From Candidatus Coatesbacteria bacterium (GTDB taxonomy: Bacteria > RBG-13-66-14), in contig WJLX01000052.1 in NCBI GenBank assembly GCA_014728225.1, positions 1 through 32,068 of the forward strand: a stretch of DNA of 32,068 nucleotides, in the 5' to 3' direction. Made by a program: the position numbers and the translations under genes. Below, in pieces: positions 1 to 7,563 of this stretch (position 1 is its first letter; each line of letters opens with the position of its first letter). The notes beneath the pieces were generated by a model that saw only the letters and a program-made list of their open reading frames with translations, was not told where the DNA came from and ran no database searches.

Positions 1-331
1 GAGAACTTCCGGGGCTGCGCCGAGCGCCGGTCAACAGCCCACCACGGTGGTTTCAAGCGCAACTCCAGACTCTCTATCCGTGAAAGGTCGTTCCGCTTCA
101 ACCACCGGAACGACGAAAAATGTCTCGATAACCGTCAGGATGCACTGTTCAATTGGTCCGCTTAGGTTACATGATGCCCTACCCAATAAAAAGATAAAGG
201 CGGCTAGAAGCGCGAGGGTTAGCAGCTCCGTAACTGTTTCTAATTGTCCGGTCGAGGAACTCGAGCCCCCGACTTACGGTTATTGGCGAATCAAGGCGGA
301 ATGCGGAGCCTCAGCTTCGTGAGGTTGATGT
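1..331. other. Intergenic or decayed stretch, no supported gene
   Basis: No frame here gives a convincing protein. A plus-strand frame at 47-322 and a minus-strand frame at 273-31 are both open. The minus frame would contain one hydrophobic helix-like segment (LLTLALLAAFIFLLG), but it has no usable start codon and no ribosome binding site. Base composition is less GC-rich than in the neighbouring genes. It could be the remains of a gene continuing outside the window, or non-coding DNA. Confidence 0.4.
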
Positions 332-359
332 AATAAAACGGCCGACCATGTGGTCGGCC
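332..359 (-). terminator. Intrinsic terminator after the capD-like gene
   Basis: GGCCGACCA and TGGTCGGCC form a perfect 9-bp stem with a two-base loop at 340-359. Read on the minus strand it is followed by GTTTTATTA, the U-rich tail of a Rho-independent terminator. It lies about 70 bp beyond the stop of the minus-strand capD-like gene. Confidence 0.7.
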
Positions 360-427
360 CTGATGTATCCAGCCGGGCGACTAGAGAACCCATCGCCTGT
401 ATGGTGTCATGGGACCAACACCACCCG

Positions 428-1876
428 CTAGAAGGCCCCCTCGCCGGGTTTCCAGCTCGATTCGGGACAGACCCGGGCCACCAACTCGACGATACGCTCG
501 GTCTCCAGGTTCTCGGCGGCCTGGTAGATCTGTTCGATCAGCTCCCAGAGCTCGGCGTGGACGCCGTTAGAGCGGGCGATGAGCAACTGGGGATGCGGGC
601 TGGGCAGGCGTTCCTCGGAGAGGCTGAACAGGCGTTCCTGGAGTTTCTCGCCGGGGCGGGGACCGGTGATCTCGATGGGAATCTCGCCGTTGTCGTAGCC
701 GGAGAGCTCGACGAGCATTTTGGCCAGGTCGATGATCCGCAGGGGCTGACCCATATCGAGAACGAAGACCTCGCCACCCTCGCCGAGGGCCGCGGCCTGG
801 AGGACGAGCTCCACGGCCTCGGGGATGGTCATGAAGAAGCGTTCCATCCGCGGGTCGGTGACGGTGATCGGCCCGCCGCGCTCGATCTGTTCCTGGAAGA
901 CGCCGATGACGGAACCCCGGCTGCCCAGGACGTTGCCGAAGCGTACGCTGATGAAGCGGCAGCCGTCGCTGTTGTCGTCGGCCAGGCGGGCGATGACCTC
1001 GCAAACGGCCTTGCTGGACCCCATGGCGTTGCTGGATTCGACGGCCTTGTCCGTGGAGATGACGACGACGCGTTCGACGCCGTGGCGGGGCGCCAGCTCG
1101 GCCAGGGCCAGCATCGAGCCGACGTTGTTGCTGAAGGCCTCGCAGGGGTTGTCCTCCATCAGGGGGACGTGCTTGTGGGCGGCGGCGTGGAAGATGACGC
1201 CGGGGCGGTGGACCTCGAGCACCCGGGCCAGGCGGCGCTTGTCGCGCAGGTCGACGATGGCGCCGACCAGGTTGCCGCGGGGCTTGCGCCGCTGCAGCTC
1301 GTTATGGATCTCGAAGATCGGGTTTTCACCGTGGCCCAGCAGGACCAGCCTGGCGGGATTGAAAGTGATCAACTGGCGGCAGAGTTCGGCGCCGATGGAG
1401 CCGCCGGCACCGGTGACCAGGACGGTCTCGTCGGTGACATAGTGGCGGATGGCTCCCATATCCAGGCGGATGGGCTCCCGGCGCAGCAGGTCCTCGACGC
1501 GCACGTCGCGCACCTGGGTCAGCTTGGCGTCGCCGTGGATGACGTCGAACATCGACGGCAGCACGCGGTAGGGTACGTCGGCGCGGTCGCAGAGCTGGGC
1601 CAGGTGGCGGATGGTGGCGCCGGAGGCCGAGGGGATGGTCAGCAGGACCTCGTCGACCTCGTACTCCTCGACGTACTGAGGTAGATCGATCAGGGGACCG
1701 AGGACGGGGGCGCCCTCGAGCTCCCAGCCCTGCTTGTCGGGGTCGTCGTCGAGGAAGCCGACGCAGACGTACTGGCTGCGGGGGTTGTTGAGGATCTCGC
1801 GGGCGATCATCCGCCCGGCCTCGCCGGCGCCGCAGAGCAGCACGCGGTTTTTTTCTTTTTTGCGTTTGGGTGTCAT
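428..1876 (-). CDS. Soluble CapD/FlaA1-like nucleotide-sugar 4,6-dehydratase or epimerase
   Basis: This 482-residue protein has two Rossmann domains. The N-terminal one carries GAGEAG (16-21), the CoA-binding-like domain of membrane CapD/WbpM proteins. The second is an extended SDR domain with TGAGGSIG (155-162), STDKA (274-278), MGSSK (285-289) and FGNVLGSRGSV (313-323). MGxxK replaces the usual YxxxK, as is normal for this family of UDP-sugar 4,6-dehydratases. Family members of about 600 residues start with four membrane helices; here they are absent and the ORF opens directly with a basic MTPKRKKEK, so the protein should be cytosolic. The inferred role is activated sugar synthesis for O-antigen, capsule or glycoprotein. 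It stands alone, with its own extended -10 promoter and terminator. Family call is firm; the exact substrate is unknown. Confidence 0.88.
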   Translation of the reverse strand: MTPKRKKEKNRVLLCGAGEAGRMIAREILNNPRSQYVCVGFLDDDPDKQGWELEGAPVLGPLIDLPQYVEEYEVDEVLLTIPSASGATIRHLAQLCDRADVPYRVLPSMFDVIHGDAKLTQVRDVRVEDLLRREPIRLDMGAIRHYVTDETVLVTGAGGSIGAELCRQLITFNPARLVLLGHGENPIFEIHNELQRRKPRGNLVGAIVDLRDKRRLARVLEVHRPGVIFHAAAHKHVPLMEDNPCEAFSNNVGSMLALAELAPRHGVERVVVISTDKAVESSNAMGSSKAVCEVIARLADDNSDGCRFISVRFGNVLGSRGSVIGVFQEQIERGGPITVTDPRMERFFMTIPEAVELVLQAAALGEGGEVFVLDMGQPLRIIDLAKMLVELSGYDNGEIPIEITGPRPGEKLQERLFSLSEERLPSPHPQLLIARSNGVHAELWELIEQIYQAAENLETERIVELVARVCPESSWKPGEGAF

Positions 1877-1906
1877 CTGTTTGTCAGCGCTCCCGTTACG
1901 GGATTC

Positions 1907-1915
1907 AGTATAGCA
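1907..1915 (-). promoter_or_regulatory. Extended -10 promoter for the capD-like gene
   Basis: The minus strand reads TGCTATACT, an extended -10 element (TG-N-TATACT), about 30 bases before the ATG at 1876. No good -35 is seen, which is tolerable for an extended -10. Confidence 0.5.
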
Positions 1916-2100
1916 AGAAGCGTGCCGGTTTAACAGCGGGATAATGTAACAATATGCAAATAAAGGTTTTATTTAATAGCATATAATCCAGAAACAAGAC
2001 AAAGAATCCCAAAGAAACGGGTATTATTCCCCCCACCGTTACATATGCTAACATAAAAAGATAGTCAACAAAAAAGCCCACAAATATAGCTGCAATTTTA

Positions 2101-2129
2101 TTGACACATATGTATTCTTGCGCTATACT
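2101..2129 (+). promoter_or_regulatory. Sigma-70 promoter of the toxin-antitoxin operon
   Basis: TTGACA (2101-2106), a 17-base spacer and TATACT (2124-2129) make a near-consensus promoter. Transcription would start near 2136, which excludes a start codon at 2118 and supports ATG 2169 for the antitoxin. The spacer holds the palindrome ACATATGT (2106-2113), a candidate operator for autorepression (inference). Confidence 0.75.
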
Positions 2130-2168
2130 GTCACCGTTACCAAATCACAAAAACGAAAGGAGTCGTCC

Positions 2169-2408
2169 ATGTCCAGCCATACGGTACGGATCAGCGATGA
2201 GGGCAAAAGGCGACTGGAGGAACTATCTTCGCTCTATCAGCTGAGTCAAACAAAAACCCTGCAAAAATGCCTGGAGGAAGCCTATCGAACAAGAATCCTA
2301 GAAGAAGCTAATCTTCAATATGCACGTATAAACGCTGATGAAGAAGCTCGGCGTGAACAAGAACAAGAACGAAAACTATGGGATCGGACAATAATGGACG
2401 GTCTCTAA
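2169..2408 (+). CDS. Ribbon-helix-helix-type antitoxin of a MazF family pair
   Basis: This is a 79-residue acidic and basic helical protein. The N-terminus (SSHTVRISDEGKRRLEELS) has the beta-strand then helix pattern of ribbon-helix-helix DNA-binding antitoxins. The charged C-terminal half (EEARREQEQERKLWD) would be the toxin-binding tail. Start ATG 2169 is chosen because AAAGGAG lies just upstream and the promoter -10 ends at 2129. The toxin gene begins 12 bp after the stop, as in a standard antitoxin-first operon. The inferred role is to neutralise the toxin and repress the operon. The gene is clearly AT-richer than the surrounding genes, suggesting horizontal acquisition. The fold assignment is by pattern, not by close homology. 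Confidence 0.75.
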   Translation: MSSHTVRISDEGKRRLEELSSLYQLSQTKTLQKCLEEAYRTRILEEANLQYARINADEEARREQEQERKLWDRTIMDGL

Positions 2409-2420
2409 CAAGGAGGCAAT

Positions 2421-2771
2421 ATGCCTAATCTTCAAACCATTCGACGCGGAAGCGTCTGGTTAATCAACCTCACTGATGCAGTAGGACATGAAGAAGATGA
2501 AACTAGACCTGCAGTCATCGTTTCAACAGATGCCTTTAACAATGGGCCTGCGGGTTTGGTAGTAATTGTTCCAACAACTCGCACTAAGCGTAACTATCCC
2601 TTCCATCATGAAATCCGTTCGCCTGAAGGCGGGCTGATATCAACAAGTTATATCATGGTCGACCAAATGAGAATAATCCCCAAGGATCGATTAATTAAGG
2701 TTTTAGGTAGTGTACATCCTGCGACAATGTCAAGTATAGAGGAGTCGATTAAAATTATATTGGAACTGTAG
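2421..2771 (+). CDS. MazF/PemK family mRNA interferase toxin
   Basis: The 116-residue protein has the full MazF/PemK layout: RRGSVWLINL at the start, GHE..ETRPAVIVS (the conserved RP of the active-site loop), VVIVPTT in the central strand, GGL.STSYIMVDQMR, then RLIKVLG and a C-terminal helix. Family members are ribosome-independent or -dependent endoribonucleases that cleave mRNA at short motifs. Start ATG 2421 follows AAGGAGG at 2410-2416. It is co-transcribed with the upstream antitoxin and ends at a strong hairpin. Low GC content compared with neighbours marks the pair as a mobile island. Length is typical and all family motifs look intact, so it is probably functional. Confidence 0.92.
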   Translation: MPNLQTIRRGSVWLINLTDAVGHEEDETRPAVIVSTDAFNNGPAGLVVIVPTTRTKRNYPFHHEIRSPEGGLISTSYIMVDQMRIIPKDRLIKVLGSVHPATMSSIEESIKIILEL

Positions 2772-2788
2772 CAATATAAGTCATTATA

Positions 2789-2819
2789 CTACGAGACCAG
2801 CTTATTGCTGGTCTCGTAG
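2789..2819. terminator. Bidirectional hairpin between convergent operons
   Basis: CTACGAGACCAGC (2789-2801) pairs perfectly with GCTGGTCTCGTAG (2807-2819) around a 5-base loop. It sits between the toxin gene (+) and the MBL-fold gene (-), so it can serve both. U-tracts are weak on both strands. Confidence 0.65.
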
Positions 2820-2831
2820 CTTATCGGCACA

Positions 2832-3665
2832 TCAGGAAAGAAAAAACACCTCCAGGTCCCGGCCGCTGACCACGGGCCCGTCGTAGTGCTCGCGAATCTC
2901 CCCCAGCAGCTCCTCCTCGTTCACCCCCCAGAACAGTTGATGGTACAGCACCAACAGACCTGGCCGGACCAGGTTGGCGATCCCGGCCAGTTGGCGGGTC
3001 GAGGTGTGAACGGCGCGGTGATAGGCCCGCCAGTCCGGCGGCCTCGTTTCCAGGCCGCGCTCGGAATAGATCTCGTGAACCAGGACGTCGCAACCCCGGG
3101 CGGCCTCGATCAACGCCTCGCCGGGGGCGGTGTCGGCGGAGACGACGACCCGCCTCCGGGGGGTGGTGAAGGCGTAGCCGAAGGCGGTCCAGGAGCCGTG
3201 ATCGACGGGGAAGGCCGTTATCCGCAGGCCGTCGCGGTCGTAAAAGACGCCGCCCGTCGGCAGCTCGGTCACCGTGAGGCGCCAGCCCCCGGCCGTCGTC
3301 GGCTGTAGTCCGTCGCAGCGCTCGGCGACGTCGGCGGCGTAGGCCCGCTGGACGTTCCGGGCCAGTTCCTCCGTCCCCGGCGGTCCCCAGATGCGCAAGG
3401 GCTCCACCCGCCCCAGCACCCAGGGCGAGAGCAGCAGGTCGGGCAGGCCGACGGTGTGGTCGGAGTGCAGGTGGGTGACGAGGAGGCGGGAGAGGGACTC
3501 CGGCTCCAGCCCGGCCTCCACCGCCCGGCGCACCACCCCGGGACCGCAGTCGACGATCCAGGGCGTCCCGTCGACGACGACGGCCAGGGCCGGACCCCAA
3601 CGCTCGGGATCGGCGTTGGGCGTTCCCGTGCCCAGCAGGATCAGCCTGTCCGTCTCTACGCTCAT
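2832..3665 (-). CDS. MBL-fold metallohydrolase, RNase Z/ElaC-like
   Basis: The 277-residue protein has the zinc-binding metallo-beta-lactamase core HLHSDH (H65, H67, D69, H70), then H156 (VDHGS), D178 (SADT) and H242 (YHQ). That is the arrangement of the RNase Z/ElaC and arylsulfatase-type branch. The beta-lactamase-like N-terminus (ILLGTGTPNADP) also fits. Substrate cannot be fixed: it lacks an obvious RNase Z exosite, and bacterial relatives include phosphodiesterases and uncharacterised hydrolases. The ATG at 3665 lies one base beyond the stop of the upstream VOC gene (TGAGATG), so the two are translationally coupled. It is the last gene of the operon starting at 5838. Confidence 0.85.
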   Translation of the reverse strand: MSVETDRLILLGTGTPNADPERWGPALAVVVDGTPWIVDCGPGVVRRAVEAGLEPESLSRLLVTHLHSDHTVGLPDLLLSPWVLGRVEPLRIWGPPGTEELARNVQRAYAADVAERCDGLQPTTAGGWRLTVTELPTGGVFYDRDGLRITAFPVDHGSWTAFGYAFTTPRRRVVVSADTAPGEALIEAARGCDVLVHEIYSERGLETRPPDWRAYHRAVHTSTRQLAGIANLVRPGLLVLYHQLFWGVNEEELLGEIREHYDGPVVSGRDLEVFFLS

Positions 3666-3666
3666 C

Positions 3667-4118
3667 TCAGTCGGGCCACTCCGTCGAGACCGGGCGCTCT
3701 TGCGGGGTGTTGCAGACCTCGATCGTCATCCCGGCCGGATCGAGCACGGGAAAGCTCCAGTAGCCGCCCCAGCTCCAACCGGGTTGGTCGAAGAAGCGTC
3801 TCACCTCGGCGTCTCGCAGGTGTTCGACGACGGCGGGGAAATCCTCGGGCGGGACCGTGATCGACCAGCTCGGCATGACCAGCTCGCCGCCCTCCCAGCC
3901 GGGCTGGACGGCGAAGTCCGCCGGATACTGGTAACCATCCGGAGCACAATAAATGGTGTCCGAAAACCCACGCACGGGTAGCAGAGCCTGTTCCACTCCG
4001 GCTTGAAGGCGACCTCCTCCATCCCGACGAGCTCGGTGTAGAAGCGCCGCGTCTCGGCTAGGTCCATCGTATAGGCGTAGAGAAAACCGATACTGATCCT
4101 CGGCTTCCCCGCACTCAT
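3667..4118 (-). pseudogene. VOC/glyoxalase family protein interrupted by a -1 frameshift
   Basis: The first frame (from ATG 4118, preceded by AGGGGGGATGA) gives a glyoxalase-type beta-alpha-beta start: IGFLYAYTMDLAETRRFYTE then CYPCVGF. The fold then continues in the -1 frame with FSDTIYCAPDGYQ through LDPAGMTIEVCNT and a normal end. Joining the frames gives 150 residues, the usual length of a single VOC domain. The switch falls at or near GGGTTTT (plus-strand 3963-3969), which in the zero frame is G GGT TTT. It may be a sequencing or assembly error, a real inactivating deletion, or, less likely, programmed slippage. Substrate is unknown. It is coupled to the MBL gene downstream. Confidence 0.72.
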
Positions 4119-4143
4119 TCATCCCCCCTGTGATAATGGCTCC

Positions 4144-5161
4144 CTACTCGGGTATCAGCACCCGGCGCAAGCGCAGGCGTTCCTGCAACTCGTCGGGCAG
4201 CTCCGGGTACTTGTCGGCCAGAATCTCTACCAGACGACGGCCGTTGACCAGGCCGATACGCTTGAAGCCCTCGCGGTTGGCCTCCTCCAAGCTTCGCTTG
4301 GCGTAGCCGGTGGTGGTGATAAAGCAGGCCTGGGCGTTCGGGGTATGGCGCCGCGAAAGTCCCTGATCTCCTTGGCGTTGATGCGGGAACTCAATTGGTA
4401 GCGCTTGCACTGGACGTGGAGCTCGATCCGCGCCATGCCGTAAACGTCCAGCGTTCCCACGGCGTCGATGCCGCCGTCGCCCACCTGCCCGACGTGCCGG
4501 GCCTCGAAACCCAGTGTGGCCAGCAGCTCGGTGATCAGCACCTCGAACTCCTCGGGGTCCAACTCGAGAATGCGTTCCAGCACTGCCTTGTAGAGACGGT
4601 CCTGGGTACGATCCAGGCGAGAAGACCTGGGGTGTTTCTCGGCAATCCGTTCAGAATCCTCCATACCACACCACCGAAGAGGGTCGAGACGTCAACCTCA
4701 TCCAGTACTCGATACACCATATTGGGAGTACGGATTGATCTCTGAATCGATAGCGGCAAACTGGACCGTGGCAGCATCTCCTTTTCCCAATTCACCGCTC
4801 GCCGATGAAACAGCGGGTATTCATCGAGTTTTTCGTAGTAAAAATCGCCTGAAACCTCGCCGAGACCTAGCATTTCTGAGTCGTTGTCGGGGATTAATAC
4901 AATATCACCCGTACGCATCCATGCAGTAAACTCCCAATAATAGCGAACGAAATTATCCACCGCTCCCTTGCTCAGGTCAGGAAAAGCAGCCTCATACGCA
5001 TTGAATAAAGCATGTCGGTCATTCGCATCAATAAATGGGCGGATATCAAAGTTAAAATATTTGATTCTGTCAGGTCTTACCGTTCCAATGGCGACGAAAC
5101 CACCATTAATGAATCCCTCGGTCAAGTCAGCCCCGACACGAATACTGTATAGGGCGGCCAT
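4144..5161 (-). pseudogene. Mrr-like restriction endonuclease with two frameshifts
   Basis: Three frames join into one protein of about 339 residues. The N-terminal frame (from ATG 5161) resembles a PUA/EVE-like recognition domain: WMRTGDIVLIP, LGEVSGDFYY, RRAVNWEKEMLPRS. The second frame (about 4664-4350) holds the Mrr catalytic core, with FEVLITELLATLGFEARH, GDGGIDA and HVQCKRY: the D...QxK of the PD-(D/E)xK nuclease fold. The third (to 4144) supplies ACFITTTGYAKRSLEEA and the C-terminus. Both switches are of -1 type, near 4650-4680 and 4350. Mrr proteins cut modified DNA and need no partner methylase; none is seen. The ATG overlaps the stop of the aldolase gene (TAATG). The N-terminal part is distinctly AT-richer, suggesting transfer. 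Possibly inactive. Confidence 0.75.
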
Positions 5162-5838
5162 TAGGCTTCCTCGTCCCCGCCGCGGCATTCCGGGTCCAGA
5201 CCCCGGGAGACGCACCACAGCCGGTCGGATTCTCCGGCGGGCAGGGGCCGGGCTTCGCCCAGGGTCAGCGCCAGCCAAGCGATGCGGGCGTAGTGCTCGA
5301 GGGTTTCCAGGCGGTGGTAGGCCTGTTGAAGGTCGGCGCCCAGGGTCAGCGCCCCGTGGTTGGCGAGCAGGAAGGCCTCGGCGTCGGCGACATGATCGGC
5401 GATCGAGGCGGCCAGCTCCTGGGTGGAGGGGGTGGCGTAGGGGGCGACGGGGATCTCGCCGCCGACGGTCAGGATGACCTCGGGCAGCAGGTTGCGGGGC
5501 AGTCGGCGGTCGGAGACGGCGAAGGCCGTGGCGTAGGGCGGGTGGGCATGGCAGCAGGCGCCGACGTCGGGCCGCTTGTCGAAGGCGAACAGATGCAGCT
5601 TGACCTCGCTGGTGGCCCGCTTGGCGCCCTGGATTCTTTTTCCCTGGGCATCCACGACGACAACGTCATCTGGGGTAAGGAAACCCTTACTGACGCCGGT
5701 GGCGGTGACGGCGAACAGACCGCCGCCCAGGCGCACGGAGATGTTGCCGTCGTTGGCGGCGACCATCCCCCGGGCGTACATCCTGCGACCGACTTCGATG
5801 ATGCGTTGCTTGACCTTGTACAGGTCGGCCAGGGACAA
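5161..5838 (-). CDS. Class II aldolase (L-fuculose-phosphate aldolase-like)
   Basis: The 225-residue protein follows the class II aldolase/adducin pattern: NDGNIS (30-34), TGVSKG (47-52), catalytic E78 (TSEVKLH), zinc ligands H97 and H99 (HAHPP) and H161 (LLANHGALT). These line up with the FucA residues E73, H92, H94 and H155. The family cleaves sugar 1-phosphates to dihydroxyacetone phosphate, or acts as epimerase or dehydratase; the substrate here is unproven. The start is taken as TTG 5838, because GGAGGAG lies just upstream, a -10 (TATAAT) sits about 30 bases before it, and longer versions would cross that promoter. It heads the operon with the Mrr, VOC and MBL genes. Confidence 0.85.
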   Translation of the reverse strand: MSLADLYKVKQRIIEVGRRMYARGMVAANDGNISVRLGGGLFAVTATGVSKGFLTPDDVVVVDAQGKRIQGAKRATSEVKLHLFAFDKRPDVGACCHAHPPYATAFAVSDRRLPRNLLPEVILTVGGEIPVAPYATPSTQELAASIADHVADAEAFLLANHGALTLGADLQQAYHRLETLEHYARIAWLALTLGEARPLPAGESDRLWCVSRGLDPECRGGDEEA

Positions 5839-5868
5839 GGGCTCCTCCAGGCTGCCGGTTACCGGTGG

Positions 5869-5877
5869 ATTATAACA
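5869..5877 (-). promoter_or_regulatory. Extended -10 promoter of the aldolase operon
   Basis: The minus strand reads TGTTATAAT, a consensus -10 with the TG extension, giving a leader of about 24 bases to the TTG start. The -35 is poor. Confidence 0.6.
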
Positions 5878-5964
5878 GACGGGACGGCGGGCGTCCCGGG
5901 GCGCCGGCCTTCCGTCGGGTCTTCCTCGGCAGCGCCGGGATCGGGGGCCGCTCGCCGACCCTTG

Positions 5965-5993
5965 TTTACCGGCGGGAAAAAGTCTGCTATCAT
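5965..5993 (+). promoter_or_regulatory. Sigma-70-type promoter of the MATE gene
   Basis: TTTACC (5965-5970), 17 bases, then TATCAT (5988-5993) preceded by TGC. The same -35 hexamer and spacing recur before lpxI. Confidence 0.6.
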
Positions 5994-6040
5994 GCGGCTT
6001 TTGCGTTTGCCGAAGACGGACTCCGCCGCCCGCTCCAGCC

Positions 6041-7432
6041 ATGCCGCCGACCAACAAGCCCAGCCGGGAACTCGTCCTCGACGAGGCCCACCTGACGAAG
6101 AACATCTTCCGCCTGGCCCTGCCGGCCATCGGCGAGATGCTGCTGCGCACCATGGTCGGCTTCGTCGACACGATCATGGTCGGCCAGGCTTTGGGCGAGA
6201 AGGGCCTGGCGGCCATCGGCCTCGGCGGCGGCATCGTCTGGCCCTTCTTCTTCCTGGCCTCGAGCTTCGGTGTGGGCTCGACGGCGGTGGTGGCCCGGAT
6301 GTGGGGGGCGCGCAGCTTCGCGGAGGCCCGCGGCGTCGCCGGGCAGTCGGTCTGGCTGGCCGTGGTCATCGGCGGCTTCCTCTCGGCGGCCGGGGCCTTC
6401 CTGCTGCCCCTGGTGGTCGACCTCTACACCGACGATCCCCTGCTGGCCGATTCAGCGCGGATCTATGTCAGCACGGTCTCCTTCGCCGGGCTGGCCTGGG
6501 TGGTGACGATGGTCAACAACTCGGTGATGCGCGGCGTGGGCGACAACGTCCGCCCGCTGATCATCACCGGGGTCACCAACGTCCTCAACATCACCCTCAA
6601 CTACCTGCTGATCTACGGTCCCGGGCCCTTCCCCGAGCTGGGTATCCGCGGGGCCGCCCTGGCCAGCGCCATCTCTTTGGCCGTTTCCGGGGTGCTCAGC
6701 CTGGTGATCGTTTACGGCGGCCACAGCAAGGTCAAGATCAAGCTGCGCGATTCCCTGCGGCCGGTGTGGAAGACGATCCGGCGCATCTTCCACGTCGGCA
6801 CGCCGGCGATGGTCGAGCAGGCCGTCTTCCGCTTCGGCCACCTGCTGACCACCTGGCTGATCACCAGCCTGGGCTCGGTGGCCCTGGCCTGCCACAAGGT
6901 CGGCGTCCACGTGGAGAGCATCTCCTTCATGCCGGGCTGGGGGCTGGCCATCGCCTCGACGACCCTGGTCGGCCAGTACCTGGGGGCGGAAAAACCCGAG
7001 CTGGCCGAGAAGGCGGGCTTCCGGGCCGCCTTCTACGCCGCGCTGCTGATGGGCTCGATGGGAGTGATCTTCGGCATCTTCGCCGGGGACCTGGTGGGCC
7101 TGTTCGTGCGCGAGGGTTCCGGAGCCTCCAACCTGCTGGTCCACGAGATCGGCACCCTGCTGATCACCATCGCCGCCGTCGAGCAGCCCGCTCTGGCGAT
7201 CCTGATGACCCTGACCGGCGGTCTGCGCGGCGCCGGGGACACGCGCTGGACCCTGGCGCTGTCGATCATCGGCCTGTGGGCCCTGCGCATTCCGGCGGCC
7301 TTCCTTTCCATCAAGGTCTTCGACTGGGGGATCATCGGCTTCTGGTCTCTGGCCTCGGCGGTGTTTTTCATCCGCGCCGGCCTGGCCTACTGGCGTTTCT
7401 CCAGCGGCAAGTGGAAACAGCTCAAGGTCTGA
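6041..7432 (+). CDS. MATE family multidrug/sodium antiporter
   Basis: This 463-residue inner-membrane protein has about twelve hydrophobic helices in two halves. The first half opens with the MATE signature LALPAIGEMLLRTMVGFVDT followed by GLGGGI. The second half repeats the pattern from IFHVGTPAMVEQAVFRFG. Other family marks are VNNSVMRGVGDN and its second-half counterpart LTGGLRGAGDT. MATE proteins export cationic drugs or metabolites in exchange for Na+ or H+. Length and layout are normal. The ATG at 6041 lies after a good promoter, although the ribosome binding site is weak. It is divergent from the aldolase operon and precedes the lipoprotein array, which has its own -10. Substrate is unknown. 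Confidence 0.93.
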   Translation: MPPTNKPSRELVLDEAHLTKNIFRLALPAIGEMLLRTMVGFVDTIMVGQALGEKGLAAIGLGGGIVWPFFFLASSFGVGSTAVVARMWGARSFAEARGVAGQSVWLAVVIGGFLSAAGAFLLPLVVDLYTDDPLLADSARIYVSTVSFAGLAWVVTMVNNSVMRGVGDNVRPLIITGVTNVLNITLNYLLIYGPGPFPELGIRGAALASAISLAVSGVLSLVIVYGGHSKVKIKLRDSLRPVWKTIRRIFHVGTPAMVEQAVFRFGHLLTTWLITSLGSVALACHKVGVHVESISFMPGWGLAIASTTLVGQYLGAEKPELAEKAGFRAAFYAALLMGSMGVIFGIFAGDLVGLFVREGSGASNLLVHEIGTLLITIAAVEQPALAILMTLTGGLRGAGDTRWTLALSIIGLWALRIPAAFLSIKVFDWGIIGFWSLASAVFFIRAGLAYWRFSSGKWKQLKV

Positions 7433-7512
7433 GCGGCCGTCGGTGGCGACCCGCCCCCGCGCGGGCTCGTCGACCGCGCTCCCGACCGTGTCGGGCGGAC
7501 CGACCCGTGGTG

Positions 7513-7521
7513 TGTTAAAAT
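7513..7521 (+). promoter_or_regulatory. Extended -10 before the lipoprotein array
   Basis: TGTTAAAAT fits an extended -10, 43 bases before the first lipoprotein ATG. No convincing -35 was found. Confidence 0.45.
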
Positions 7522-7563
7522 CGACGCCGGAGGGAGCCTGCCGCCACCGTCAAAGGAGCCACC

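Larger units (their letters stand above)
1905..2144 (-). pseudogene. Possible remnant of a small membrane protein
   Basis: A minus-strand frame of about 80 codons is open across the AT-rich spacer. It reads as two hydrophobic helices with internal glycines and charged spacing (for example KIAAIFVGFFVDYLF and GFFVLFLDYMLL). No ATG, GTG or TTG precedes the first helix, and the frame overlaps the toxin-antitoxin promoter. It may be a gene end stranded by insertion of the toxin-antitoxin island. It may equally be chance, since AT-rich DNA tends to encode hydrophobic residues. Confidence 0.2.

Noticed and set aside
31-273. Minus-strand open frame with one hydrophobic segment at the left edge
   Set aside because: No start codon before the hydrophobic part, no ribosome binding site and no family resemblance.
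350-1684. Long plus-strand open frame opposite the capD-like gene
   Set aside because: Antisense shadow of a GC-rich gene; Gly/Asp/Val-rich translation without domains, while the minus frame has all family motifs.
5293-7518. Plus-strand open frame across the aldolase and MATE genes
   Set aside because: Mixed antisense and out-of-frame translation; the aldolase and MATE motifs lie in other frames.
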